The notes beneath the pieces were generated by a model. The model saw only the letters and a list, made by a program, of their open reading frames with translations. It did no database searches and had not been told where the DNA came from. A stretch of DNA of 64,000 bases. Origin: UBA4459 sp963776205. Lineage in GTDB: Bacteria > Bacteroidota > Bacteroidia > Bacteroidales > F082. Where the stretch lies: NCBI GenBank assembly GCA_963776205.1, contig CAVZLR010000002.1:558001-622000 (forward strand), written 5' to 3'. Below are positions 1 to 8,426 of this stretch, piece after piece; the first letter of the stretch is position 1, and every line of letters starts with the position of its first letter. Made by a program: the position numbers and the translations under genes.

Positions 1-682
1 TCGTCTTCAAATAATTCGATCACTTTCAGAATTTTAAGAGCCGACTCTTTATCAAGTGTTTTGGTTTCATGCGGAATGCGCTGAAGTTCTGCCGATTCGG
101 GTTCAATACCCAAGCTCTTCTAATTTTTTCATCATGCTGCCAAAATCTTCCATCGAAGTTGTGATATGGAAAAACCCTTCATCGTCCAGTTCAATATCTT
201 CAGCCCCGGCATCAATTACTTCCAGTTCAAATTCATCAGGGTCAATTTCACCTTTAGGTACTGAAAAGATACCTTTCCGGTCGAATAAAAAACTTAATGA
301 ACCATTGGTACCCAGGCTGCCACCATATTTATTAAAAATAGCACGCACATTAGAAACTGTTCGTTGCGAATTATCAGTTTGGGTCTCGACATAAACCGCA
401 ATCCCATGTCGAAAAATATCCTTCGTAAGTTGCTTCAGTGAAATTAGCTGAATCTTTATCTTTTCCCTTCGAAATAGCACGTTCAATATTATCTTTAGGC
501 ATGCTTTGCCCCTTCGCATTTGCTATGGCCAAACGAAGTCTGGGGTTGCCTTCCGGATCAGGTCCACCCTCTTTTACGGCTACCGTTATTTCTTTGATGA
601 GCTTCGAAAAAATCTTCGATCTCTTGGCATCCAATGCGCCTTTTTTTCTTTTTATAGTTGACCATTTGCTGTGTCCTGACAT
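1..682 (-). CDS. yebC: YebC/PmpR family transcriptional regulator, partial and frameshifted
   Basis: This family is a DNA-binding regulator, and members have also been reported as ribosome-associated factors that relieve stalling. The N-terminus MSGHSKWSTIKRKKGALDAK and the stretch PEGNPRLRLAIANAK are diagnostic. The start is taken at MSGHSKW (682), not at the ATG 30 bases upstream. The reading frame breaks twice. The first break is near 415-422, where YEGY must be followed by HGIAVYVET in the next frame. The second is near 102-106, where a GGG run turns LGIEPESAELQRIP into LGY-stop. Each is explained by one extra base. With both corrected, the protein runs intact to the window edge and is cut there. 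A terminator-like hairpin for the upstream gene lies just before it. Identity is very secure; whether the frameshifts are real is not. Confidence 0.9.
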
Positions 683-710
683 AGTGCAAATTTTTATTGA
701 TAAGCAATGC

Positions 711-750
711 AAAAATAAAAAAAAGCCCCATCAATAATAACTGATGGAGC
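711..750 (-). terminator. Intrinsic terminator after the GIN/beta-barrel gene
   Basis: On the minus strand a hairpin with 9-nt arms (742-750 and 725-733, one mismatch) is followed by a T-rich run. It lies about 30 bases past the stop of the barrel gene and before yebC. Confidence 0.7.
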
Positions 751-777
751 CATGTAATTGCAGGTATAAGCAAATTT

Positions 778-2385
778 TTACCACCCGACAATTGTAATCC
801 CTGCCGACCATGTATATAATTCTGGCCCTCGGTCTTTTACAAACAACTGATTCAGACCTACATGTGCCCATAGATTGATCACGCTGAATCCAATCCTTAC
901 CATACCTTCGAATTTAAATGGTTGCAAATGAAAACTGTTGTAATTTTTTACAATATTCCGCTGGCTTGCGTTAGGTGTATCGTATGATTCCGTAGTATAT
1001 ATTTCACTTGTTCCCGGGTCTTGAAGATAATATAATTCATTGGCGTTGTTGAAATATATTTTGGTATGGGTACGTACCCTTCCGCTTCCGAGCACACCGA
1101 TACCAAAATGAAATCGTTTATACTTGCTGGGGTTGTTGGTTTGAATTTCGTACATAAATGGAATCGTTATATACATAGCCGTTAGTTTGGTTTTCCTAAC
1201 AGACAAATTATCTCCATTCTGATTTAACCATAAAATAACCATTGATCTGCGAATTATCTGGTGTTAAATAAGTTGTAGAGTTAAACCGATAGTTTACCCA
1301 AGCCATACCAATTCCGGTTACAAAACCCATGTTTTTGGCCTTATTGAGGGCGATATTTTGTTCATAAAGATTCAAATTAACTGCCATCGATTTTTCATAC
1401 CTTAAGTTGAGGTAATCATTTTCAACGCCCCAGTTGGTATTAAAATCAGGAGTTACATACCCATTAATACCTAATTCAACACCACCCCAATGACCATTAA
1501 ATCGTTTGATTTTGCATTTTTCATAGCTTACATTTCCATCATCATCAACAATAATAGTATGCCTTCCGACAGTTACCCTTGTCGTATCGCTATCTATCAC
1601 TTCAACATTCAATCCTCCCACCTTTAACAGTGGTTGTATCACTATAAGTATATACTTCAGCTTTCCTGATGGAGTCATTAACGATTACAACACTTTTTTC
1701 ACCTGAATTGGATCTGACTACCAGCGTTATCTGGTGCATTCAAATATTTTACTTCAGAAGCACCACTGATATCATAAGTTAAATTGGAACTTGCATTGAC
1801 AAAAATTTCACTGGCACCACTGGCATTATGCAACAGTATTTGCCGTTACAAATTCTTTTGCTTTTACTTCGGACGCTCCACTGGCCTCAACACATGCATG
1901 TGGCATTTCCCTTCCAGCCTTACTTCTGATGCACCGGATGCTTTTGTGAAACGCTATTATATTTTATTTTTAATTTGACCTCAGATGCGCCACTGGCAAT
2001 TATTTTCAAATCAGTTCCTTCAATAGTTTCTGGTGTATATATTTCTGAAGCGCCAGATAGCTTTTATCATTTTAAAATCCGGTGCTGTTATAAAAAACTT
2101 CATTTCATCATATCGTTTGATATTCTTGTATTCAAAGGAAAGCGTGGTATTCTTCAGCACCACATCAATATGATCCAATAAATTGGTATTTGTTTCAATT
2201 ACAACGCTAAAATTATCGCCATTCATCAATACAACTTCTTGTCCGCCGCCAATATCAATGGCGTCAAACTGTCCCACCTGCCTTTCCTGTTTAACAATTT
2301 CTCCTTTTCCAGAAACCTGCGACATAGCTGGTGAAATACAAATGGCTACTGCTAATACCAGTATTAAACTTTGAATTTTTATCAT
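778..2385 (-). pseudogene. GIN-domain (DUF2807-like) repeat protein fused to a porin-like outer-membrane beta-barrel, multiply frameshifted
   Basis: The start is MIKIQSLILV (2385), with a signal peptide ending near MSQ. The first part resembles the DUF2807 'GIN' head domain (GQFDAIDIGGGQEVVL). It is followed by six copies of SGASE(V/I) spaced 18-21 residues apart, as expected for a beta-helix. A linker containing VEVIDSDTTRVTVG and IIVDDDG leads into a barrel domain (FNGHWGGVELGINGYVTPDF, then KLTAMYITIPFMYE). No frame is open throughout. I count seven 1-nt indels, at about 2058, 2000, 1890-1910, 1825, 1710-1725, 1620-1630 and 1220-1235. Once these are corrected there is no stop or alternative start between the two domains, so I read one gene of about 535 residues. 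It follows the sigma/anti-sigma genes on the same strand. The fusion could be questioned if the indels hide a real stop. Confidence 0.6.
1753..2057 (-). repeat. Six-copy SGASE coding repeat
   Basis: The 15-base units encoding SGASE start at 1753, 1807, 1868, 1924, 1980 and 2043, giving spacings of 54, 61, 56, 56 and 63 bases. Three spacings differ from a multiple of three by exactly one base, which places three of the frameshifts independently of the translation. Confidence 0.8.
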
Positions 2386-2465
2386 GATTAACTGTTTTAA
2401 TGTTTGCTGGTAAGACGTCCTCACCACAGAATTTGTTACAGACTTATAAAATTTAAATAGAATAT

Positions 2466-3527
2466 TTAGTTGGCCGTTCTACTGGATGGCAACTTTCGGT
2501 TGACTATCAGGGTTTGCCCTTCGAGGGTGTAGGTTCTGAGATTTCCTTCATTGTCGTAATTTTTAACCAATTCGGTATCACTGCCAGTTATGGTATTAAA
2601 TACAACCAGACTTCCATCCAGAAATTTAACAAAACCCGGATCTTTTTTCTTCATAACAGAATGATCAGACAAGGCATTATTTATTCCAAGATTTTCAGTT
2701 ACATCTTCTACATTTTTCCTGAAAAACTGCGCCAGTAATCCTCTTTTCTTTGGCGCATCAATATTTGATAATGCAATCTTTTCTCCTGTGTATTCCTTAT
2801 CGATATAATAAACTGACAAGTTTTGTTCCAATATGTTTGCTGATGGTTTGATTGATGTCAATGCTGTTACAGAAGGCTCAGTTTCTGAATGTTCCAGGGC
2901 GGGTAATTCAACAATCTCTGAGTTTCTTTGTTCCCATACTGGTTGAACAGAAACGTTTATTTCCGTAATTTCATCCTCAATTGTGATGGATGGCAGATGG
3001 GCAATTTCAATATGAACTCGTGAAGAATTGGATTTGTTCTGATTCAGAAAAAAACTTACTGCAAAAAGCATCAATAATGCTGCAGCAACTCCATACCAGT
3101 AATACGCAATATATGCCTTCTTTTTAAGTATTTCTTTACTTTCAAAAACTAAGTTGTCTTGTTTTAACTTTAATGTTGCATGTAATTTAAATTCTTTTTC
3201 CAACTGCTGATTTGTACTTAAAAAGGATAACAGGGAAGCTCTTTCCTTAGCTATCAAATCATTTTCATACCAGGCGATAAAAGCATTTTCGTAATTATCT
3301 TCATTTAATCCGTCCACCTCAGCTATTTCCTGTTTTTTAAGATCCTGTTTGGCAGTATATGAAATTATAGTTGAGTCAATGGTGATATTTTCAAATGCAT
3401 CGAATTCTTCTTTTAAATCTGGGTTTTCTGCAAGAAATAATTCCATCTCATGCTTACCGGCATCAGTAACCCTGCCATCGTAAAAATCGATGAAAAAGAT
3501 TTCGTAATTATTTCTGTTTATTTTCAT
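2466..3527 (-). CDS. Membrane-anchored anti-sigma factor
   Basis: This is a 353-residue protein encoded 11 bases after the ECF sigma gene, the usual arrangement for a cognate anti-sigma factor. A single hydrophobic segment at about residues 139-161 (AAALLMLFAVSFFL) separates a cytoplasmic N-terminal region from a periplasmic C-terminal region. The N-terminal region carries the same pattern twice, at residues 8-52 and 79-122: NYE, FI, Y, then a FL-x-N-x2-L-x2-EF core (FLAENPDLKEEF and FLSTNQQLEKEF). I read this as a duplicated sigma-binding module. No HCC zinc motif is present, so it is not a classical zf-HC2 anti-sigma. The role is inferred from position, topology and the repeat; the periplasmic half is not recognised. 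Confidence 0.75.
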   Translation of the reverse strand: MKINRNNYEIFFIDFYDGRVTDAGKHEMELFLAENPDLKEEFDAFENITIDSTIISYTAKQDLKKQEIAEVDGLNEDNYENAFIAWYENDLIAKERASLLSFLSTNQQLEKEFKLHATLKLKQDNLVFESKEILKKKAYIAYYWYGVAAALLMLFAVSFFLNQNKSNSSRVHIEIAHLPSITIEDEITEINVSVQPVWEQRNSEIVELPALEHSETEPSVTALTSIKPSANILEQNLSVYYIDKEYTGEKIALSNIDAPKKRGLLAQFFRKNVEDVTENLGINNALSDHSVMKKKDPGFVKFLDGSLVVFNTITGSDTELVKNYDNEGNLRTYTLEGQTLIVNRKLPSSRTAN

Positions 3528-3538
3528 TTAACCTCAGT

Positions 3539-4030
3539 TTAAATCACCATGTCAATACTGACAAGATATTTTTTTAGCGACATCCTTGCCCTGTAGATAT
3601 ATACTTTTACCTGCGCTTCTGTAAGGTCTGTTATTTCACCAATCTCCTGGTATGAATATCCTTCATAATCCCGTAATAAAACCACTGATTTTTGAATCGC
3701 AGGTAATTTTTCCAGTGCCATATCCAGAATTTCTTTTACATCAGAATAACTATTTTCGTCACCTTCATATGTGTTGTTTAATTGATCATCAATACCAGGG
3801 CTATTCCAGCTTTTTTTCCTTGTCTGATCAATCATGCTATGATATGCTGTAGTGAACAGATACGATTTACTTTTGGAGTAATTTACATCTTTCCTTTTCT
3901 GCCATAATTTTAAAAACGACTCTTGCACCAGGTCACGCGCCAATTCAACATTTTTAATGTTTTTCAGAAGGAACCGGTAGATTCCGTCAGAAAACTCATC
4001 AACACAACTGTTGTATTCGCGTATTGTCAT
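3539..4030 (-). CDS. ECF RNA polymerase sigma factor
   Basis: A 163-residue sigma-70 family protein with only regions 2 and 4. Region 2 is seen in ELARDLVQESFLKLWQKRKD (about 29-48). Region 4 is seen in LPAIQKSVVLLRDYEGYSYQ followed by EIGEITDLTEAQVKVYIYRA, the helix-turn-helix that reads the -35 element. The length is normal for Bacteroidota ECF factors. The anti-sigma gene follows 11 bases downstream, then the GIN/barrel gene, so the three probably form one envelope-responsive operon. Autoregulation is typical of such operons but no specific promoter was identified here. Confidence 0.92.
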   Translation of the reverse strand: MTIREYNSCVDEFSDGIYRFLLKNIKNVELARDLVQESFLKLWQKRKDVNYSKSKSYLFTTAYHSMIDQTRKKSWNSPGIDDQLNNTYEGDENSYSDVKEILDMALEKLPAIQKSVVLLRDYEGYSYQEIGEITDLTEAQVKVYIYRARMSLKKYLVSIDMVI

Positions 4031-4131
4031 CCTAAATGGTAAAAATGTTGCTTATAACGATAGGACGTTACTAATGCATTATTTGTTACAAAGCAATATA
4101 AAACTTTTTAAATGTAAAGAGGAAGGGATTA

Positions 4132-5922
4132 TTAATCATTCAAACGCAATACCACTAAAAATGCCGATTGTGGCACTTCCACATTACCCACCTGGCGCAT
4201 GCGTTTTTTACCTTTCTTTTGCTTTTCCAGTAATTTACGTTTCCGGGTAATATCACCACCATAACATTTGGCTGTTACATCTTTTCTCACGGCTTTCACG
4301 GTTTCGCGTGCAATGATTTTGGCCCCTATAGCTGCCTGGATGGCAATATCAAATTGCTGGCGTGGAATAAGTTCTTTAAGTTTTTCGCAAATTCTTCTTC
4401 CAAAATCATATGCATTGTCGTGATGAATCAAGGTGGAGAGTGCATCTACTGATTCACCATTTAATAAGATATCCAACTTAACCAGTTTGGCAGGTTTATA
4501 TCCGGTTATGTGATAATCGAAGGAGGCATAACCTTTTGAAATGGATTTGAGTTTGTCATAAAAATCAAAAACAATTTCTCCAAGGGGCATTTCCATGCTC
4601 AGTTCAACACGATCTGTTGTAAGATATACCTGGTTTTTTAACTCGCCTCGTTTATCAAGGCATAGTTTCATTATTGAACCGATATAATCAGATCTTGTAA
4701 TGATTTGGGCTTTAATGTATGGTTCTTCAATATGCTCAATATATTTCTGTTCTGGTAAACCTGAAGGATTATGGACTTCGATCCGTTCTTGCTTATTGGT
4801 AATTACCTGGTAAGAAACGTTGGGCACCGTCGTGATCACATTCATGTCAAATTCACGTTCAAGGCGTTCCTGGATGATTTCCATATGTAGCATACCCAAA
4901 AAACCACACCTGAAACCAAAGCCCAATGCTGCTGATGATTCAGGTTCCCAGGTAAGGGAAGCATCATTCAATTGCAGTTTTTCCATAGATGTCCGCAATT
5001 CTTCATACTCATCCGGATCAATTGGGTAAATGCCTGCAAATACCATCGGCTTAACATTTTCAAAACCTTCAATAGCTTTGATGCATGGTTTTTCAACATG
5101 AGTGATGGTATCTCCTACTTTTACTTCTTTGGAAGTTTTTATACCTGAAATGATATAACCTACATCACCTGTCCGTAATACACTTCGTTGTTCGGGTTTC
5201 AATCGCAAAACACCAATTTCATTGGCTTCGTACTCTTTCTTGGTATTGACAAATTTAACCAGATCTCCTTTTCTTACTTCTCCACTAAAAATTCTGAAAT
5301 ATGCTATAATACCCCGGAATGAATTAAAAACGGAATCAAATATCAGCGCTTGCAGCGGTGCTCCTGGATCTCCTTTTGGAGCCGGAACTCTATGGATAAT
5401 ATGTTCAAGAATTTTATCAACTCCATAGCCTGTTTTACCACTGGCTTCAATAATATCTTCATAGTCGCATCCCAGCAAATCTACGATCTGGTCCTTGACT
5501 TCTTCAGGCATGGCATTATCCAGATCCATTTTATTCAATACCGGAATAATTTCCAGATCATGCTCGATGGCAAGGTATAGATTGGATATGGTTTGTGCCT
5601 GAATTCCCTGTGTAGCATCAATTATCAGCAAAGCCCCTTCACAAGCCGCAATCGAACGTGATACTTCATAGGAAAAATCAACATGCCCAGGGGTATCGAT
5701 CAGGTTAAAAACATATTTCTTACCTTCATATTCATAATCCATCTGAATGGCATGGCTCTTTATGGTGATACCACGTTCGCGCTCCAGTTCCATATCGTCC
5801 AGCACCTGCTCCTGGCGGTCCCTGTCAGTAACTGTACCTGTAATCTCCAATAGCCTGTCAGCCAGGGTACTTTTACCGTGGTCGATATGTGCTATGATAC
5901 AGAAGTTCCTGATTTGTTCCAT
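4132..5922 (-). CDS. lepA: Elongation factor 4 (LepA), back-translocating GTPase
   Basis: A ribosome-associated translational GTPase of 596 residues, the usual full length. G1 is AHIDHGKST near residue 10, the switch I region contains RERGITI, G3 is DTPGHVDF and G4 is NKMDL. EF-G-like domains III and V follow, then the LepA-specific C-terminal domain ending in GKKRMRQVGNVEVPQSAF. The start MEQIRNFCIIAHIDHGK matches the family. A TAnnTTTG box lies 6 bases upstream of the ATG, so a transcript from it would have almost no leader. The GT gene on the same strand is 78 bases upstream. Confidence 0.98.
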   Translation of the reverse strand: MEQIRNFCIIAHIDHGKSTLADRLLEITGTVTDRDRQEQVLDDMELERERGITIKSHAIQMDYEYEGKKYVFNLIDTPGHVDFSYEVSRSIAACEGALLIIDATQGIQAQTISNLYLAIEHDLEIIPVLNKMDLDNAMPEEVKDQIVDLLGCDYEDIIEASGKTGYGVDKILEHIIHRVPAPKGDPGAPLQALIFDSVFNSFRGIIAYFRIFSGEVRKGDLVKFVNTKKEYEANEIGVLRLKPEQRSVLRTGDVGYIISGIKTSKEVKVGDTITHVEKPCIKAIEGFENVKPMVFAGIYPIDPDEYEELRTSMEKLQLNDASLTWEPESSAALGFGFRCGFLGMLHMEIIQERLEREFDMNVITTVPNVSYQVITNKQERIEVHNPSGLPEQKYIEHIEEPYIKAQIITRSDYIGSIMKLCLDKRGELKNQVYLTTDRVELSMEMPLGEIVFDFYDKLKSISKGYASFDYHITGYKPAKLVKLDILLNGESVDALSTLIHHDNAYDFGRRICEKLKELIPRQQFDIAIQAAIGAKIIARETVKAVRKDVTAKCYGGDITRKRKLLEKQKKGKKRMRQVGNVEVPQSAFLVVLRLND

Positions 5923-5927
5923 GCGCG

Positions 5928-5935
5928 CAAAAATA
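5928..5935 (-). promoter_or_regulatory. Candidate -7 box upstream of lepA
   Basis: Minus-strand TATTTTTG fits the Bacteroidota consensus TAnnTTTG. It ends 6 bases before the lepA start codon. No good TTG was found at -33. Confidence 0.35.
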
Positions 5936-6000
5936 CAATTTATTTTGTGAATTCTGATGTCCTTGCAAAAAGTCGCATCTTGCTGATTATCAGTTATATT

Positions 6001-7170
6001 TTAGTTCTTATGAATGATTTGATGGAGTTTATCAGTAGCTTCTTCCCAACTGTAATGCTGTTTGACAAATGTGAATCCATTCTCAGCTATTTTTTGATAT
6101 AAGTCTGTATCGTTTAGTAAATTTAAAATATGTTGTGCCAGTGATGATGCATCCTTTCCAATGAGGATGCTTTTACCGTCAACAGCTTGCAGGGCATCAT
6201 TGGCCAGTGGTGTAGTAATGGATGGTACTTTCATCGACATAGCTTCCAGCAATTTGTTTTGGAGTCCGGTACCTATCTGCATGGGTGCAATAAAAACTTT
6301 GGCTCCTGCGTATGAATCACGAATATCATCCAACCAACCGGTTACTATAACTTTATCCGATTTCAACGATGTCACCCTTTTATCAGGTGTTGCTCCGGCA
6401 ATCATCACTTTTGCGTCAGGCTTTTGTTTCCAAACTACTGGCATAATTTTATTAACCAAAAATTCTGCTGCATCTACATTCGGTGGGTATGCCATATTTC
6501 CGGTAAATACAATATCTGTATTCTTTGCTGAATCTCTTGGTGAAAAAAAATCATGATCGACACCATTAGGAATGACATCAATTTTATGCCTCTCAGGATG
6601 CGGAATCAAATTACGGTCGGGTATGGAAATGATGGTTTTATGATCAAACAGATCGAAGATACCTGCCTCGTATTTGAGCAAACGCTTATATTCCATCCGG
6701 AAAACCGGCTTCGTATAAAAGGGAGCCTTTTCCATTCGTCGTTTTACACCATATGAAAAAACATCCTGGTAATCTATAGTTTTTTGGATTTCAGAATTTT
6801 TCACATATTCAGCAGTTCGCAATAGCTGGCAGTAGATATGGTCTGGCTTATATTCCTCAATAAGTTTGTTGACTTTGCTGGCTGCTTTGCAACTATAAAA
6901 ATAACCCACTTGAAGTGGCAGGCCTTGAAAGAAGGCCTTGAAAATATTCCAGATTCGTCCAGTAATTGGGATATCAATAAAATTAATGGAGCGGCAATAA
7001 GGCTGCAAGGCACTAAAAGCTTCACGTTTGTTCAATTTCCTGTTGGGATTGAGTGCACATAGCACAATCTCATTTTTTTTTGATAACTGCACCACCTGAT
7101 GAAACGCCCTGAGTTTATCACCTTTTTCGAGGGGATAGGGTACACGCGAAAGTAGAACTAATAGCCTCAT
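6001..7170 (-). CDS. Glycosyltransferase, GT-B fold (group 1 type)
   Basis: A 389-residue glycosyltransferase expected to transfer a sugar from a nucleotide donor onto a cell-surface glycan or lipid carrier in the cytoplasm. The N-terminal domain begins with LLVLLSRVPYPLEKGDKLRA, typical of exopolysaccharide-associated group 1 transferases. The C-terminal Rossmann half holds IDVIPNGVDHDFF (about 203-215), the short stretch FTGNMAYPPNVDAA, and the donor-binding GTGLQNKLLEAMSMKVP. It is the last gene of a permease-GT-GT operon, 47 bases after the preceding GT. Donor and acceptor cannot be told from sequence. Confidence 0.88.
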   Translation of the reverse strand: MRLLVLLSRVPYPLEKGDKLRAFHQVVQLSKKNEIVLCALNPNRKLNKREAFSALQPYCRSINFIDIPITGRIWNIFKAFFQGLPLQVGYFYSCKAASKVNKLIEEYKPDHIYCQLLRTAEYVKNSEIQKTIDYQDVFSYGVKRRMEKAPFYTKPVFRMEYKRLLKYEAGIFDLFDHKTIISIPDRNLIPHPERHKIDVIPNGVDHDFFSPRDSAKNTDIVFTGNMAYPPNVDAAEFLVNKIMPVVWKQKPDAKVMIAGATPDKRVTSLKSDKVIVTGWLDDIRDSYAGAKVFIAPMQIGTGLQNKLLEAMSMKVPSITTPLANDALQAVDGKSILIGKDASSLAQHILNLLNDTDLYQKIAENGFTFVKQHYSWEEATDKLHQIIHKN

Positions 7171-7217
7171 TGTAAAAACAAATTACAAAATTAAAAATTA
7201 AACAATCGTTTGTACGG

Positions 7218-8426
7218 CTATTTTGCAACTTCCCGGTAAAAATCAACCATCTCTGCAACTAGAACCTTGTTATTGTGTTGTTTCAATATCAGTTTTCTGG
7301 CACTTTCACCCATTTTTTTTGTTGCTGACGGATCGGGATATAGTAATTTGACTGCCTCCAGAAAAGTGTATTTATCATCGGCGATTATGATATTCTTACC
7401 GTTTGTATAGTTGATTCCTTCTGCGCCGATGGTGGTTGAAATAACGGCACGTGCTTGTGCCATACTCTCAATGATCTTAATGCGGATTCCACTCCCTGAG
7501 AATAATGGTGCAATTGAGATGGACTTTGATTGAATAAACTCATATGCATCGGGCACTTCTCCCAAAACCACAATATTCTTCAGGTTCAATTCATAAATCC
7601 AGTCGGGCATACCCCTGCCGGCCATGTAACATTTTAAATCTGGGAAGGATTTATGGATTAACGGCCATGCTTCCTCCAAAAACCATTTGACGCCTTCAAT
7701 ATTAGGGACCCAATTCATAGAACCAATATGGAACAAAGCCTGCTCAGGATTGCCATAAGCTTCCAAATCTATTTTTGCCGGATCTATTCCAAATGAAATT
7801 GTTCTTACAGGTGTTATAGTGATCTTTTTAAAAAAGTCTGCATCCACATGAGAAATAGGAATAATGCCATCAAATTTTTGCAGGCTATTGTATTCATAGT
7901 TCTTTAAAGTACGCACCAGGTGTTTTAAATACCATTTTTTGATGGGGTTTTTTGTGCTTTCCATAATCCGTTGCCAGATCATATGTTCGATATTATGGGC
8001 TCGTAGAAATATTTTCGCATTGGAATACCTACGAACGGCTTCAATGTAGGGCGACATATACAGCGTTTCAATTTGTACAATATCAAAATGGTCCCTTTTC
8101 AGTATTTGGATCAGTTTCTCATTAAATGCAGCTGAAATAAAACGCTCGACATGATATGATTTATGGGAAAATAAATTCAGGAAAGCCTGAATCGGATTTA
8201 TAGCTAAATCTACATAGGCCAGTTCAATCCCAGTCATTTTTTTGTAATCAACAGGAATGTCTTTGGGATTGATTGTATATTTATTTGAATTTACAGCCAG
8301 TACCTTCACGTGATGTCCGGCATCCAAAAGGCCGGTAATGAGATTATTCATCGCAATAGGGCCCCCTTCACTTGGTGGCCATGGCGATTTATTGCAAATG
8401 AAAAGCACTTTCAATTTATCCGGCAT
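7218..8426 (-). CDS. Glycosyltransferase, GT-B fold (group 1 type)
   Basis: About 402 residues from the preferred start MPDKLKVLFICNKSPWPP at 8426; an upstream in-frame ATG at 8501 lies deep inside the preceding gene. The N-terminal glycine-rich loop is PSEGGPIAMNNL. The C-terminal half has FHIGSMNWVPNIEGVKWFLE and the donor-site motif GSGIRIKIIESMAQARAV. The start overlaps the stop of the upstream permease gene by 11 bases, which points to translational coupling. It and the next GT are only distantly alike, so they probably add different sugars in one surface-glycan pathway. Confidence 0.88.
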   Translation of the reverse strand: MPDKLKVLFICNKSPWPPSEGGPIAMNNLITGLLDAGHHVKVLAVNSNKYTINPKDIPVDYKKMTGIELAYVDLAINPIQAFLNLFSHKSYHVERFISAAFNEKLIQILKRDHFDIVQIETLYMSPYIEAVRRYSNAKIFLRAHNIEHMIWQRIMESTKNPIKKWYLKHLVRTLKNYEYNSLQKFDGIIPISHVDADFFKKITITPVRTISFGIDPAKIDLEAYGNPEQALFHIGSMNWVPNIEGVKWFLEEAWPLIHKSFPDLKCYMAGRGMPDWIYELNLKNIVVLGEVPDAYEFIQSKSISIAPLFSGSGIRIKIIESMAQARAVISTTIGAEGINYTNGKNIIIADDKYTFLEAVKLLYPDPSATKKMGESARKLILKQHNNKVLVAEMVDFYREVAK

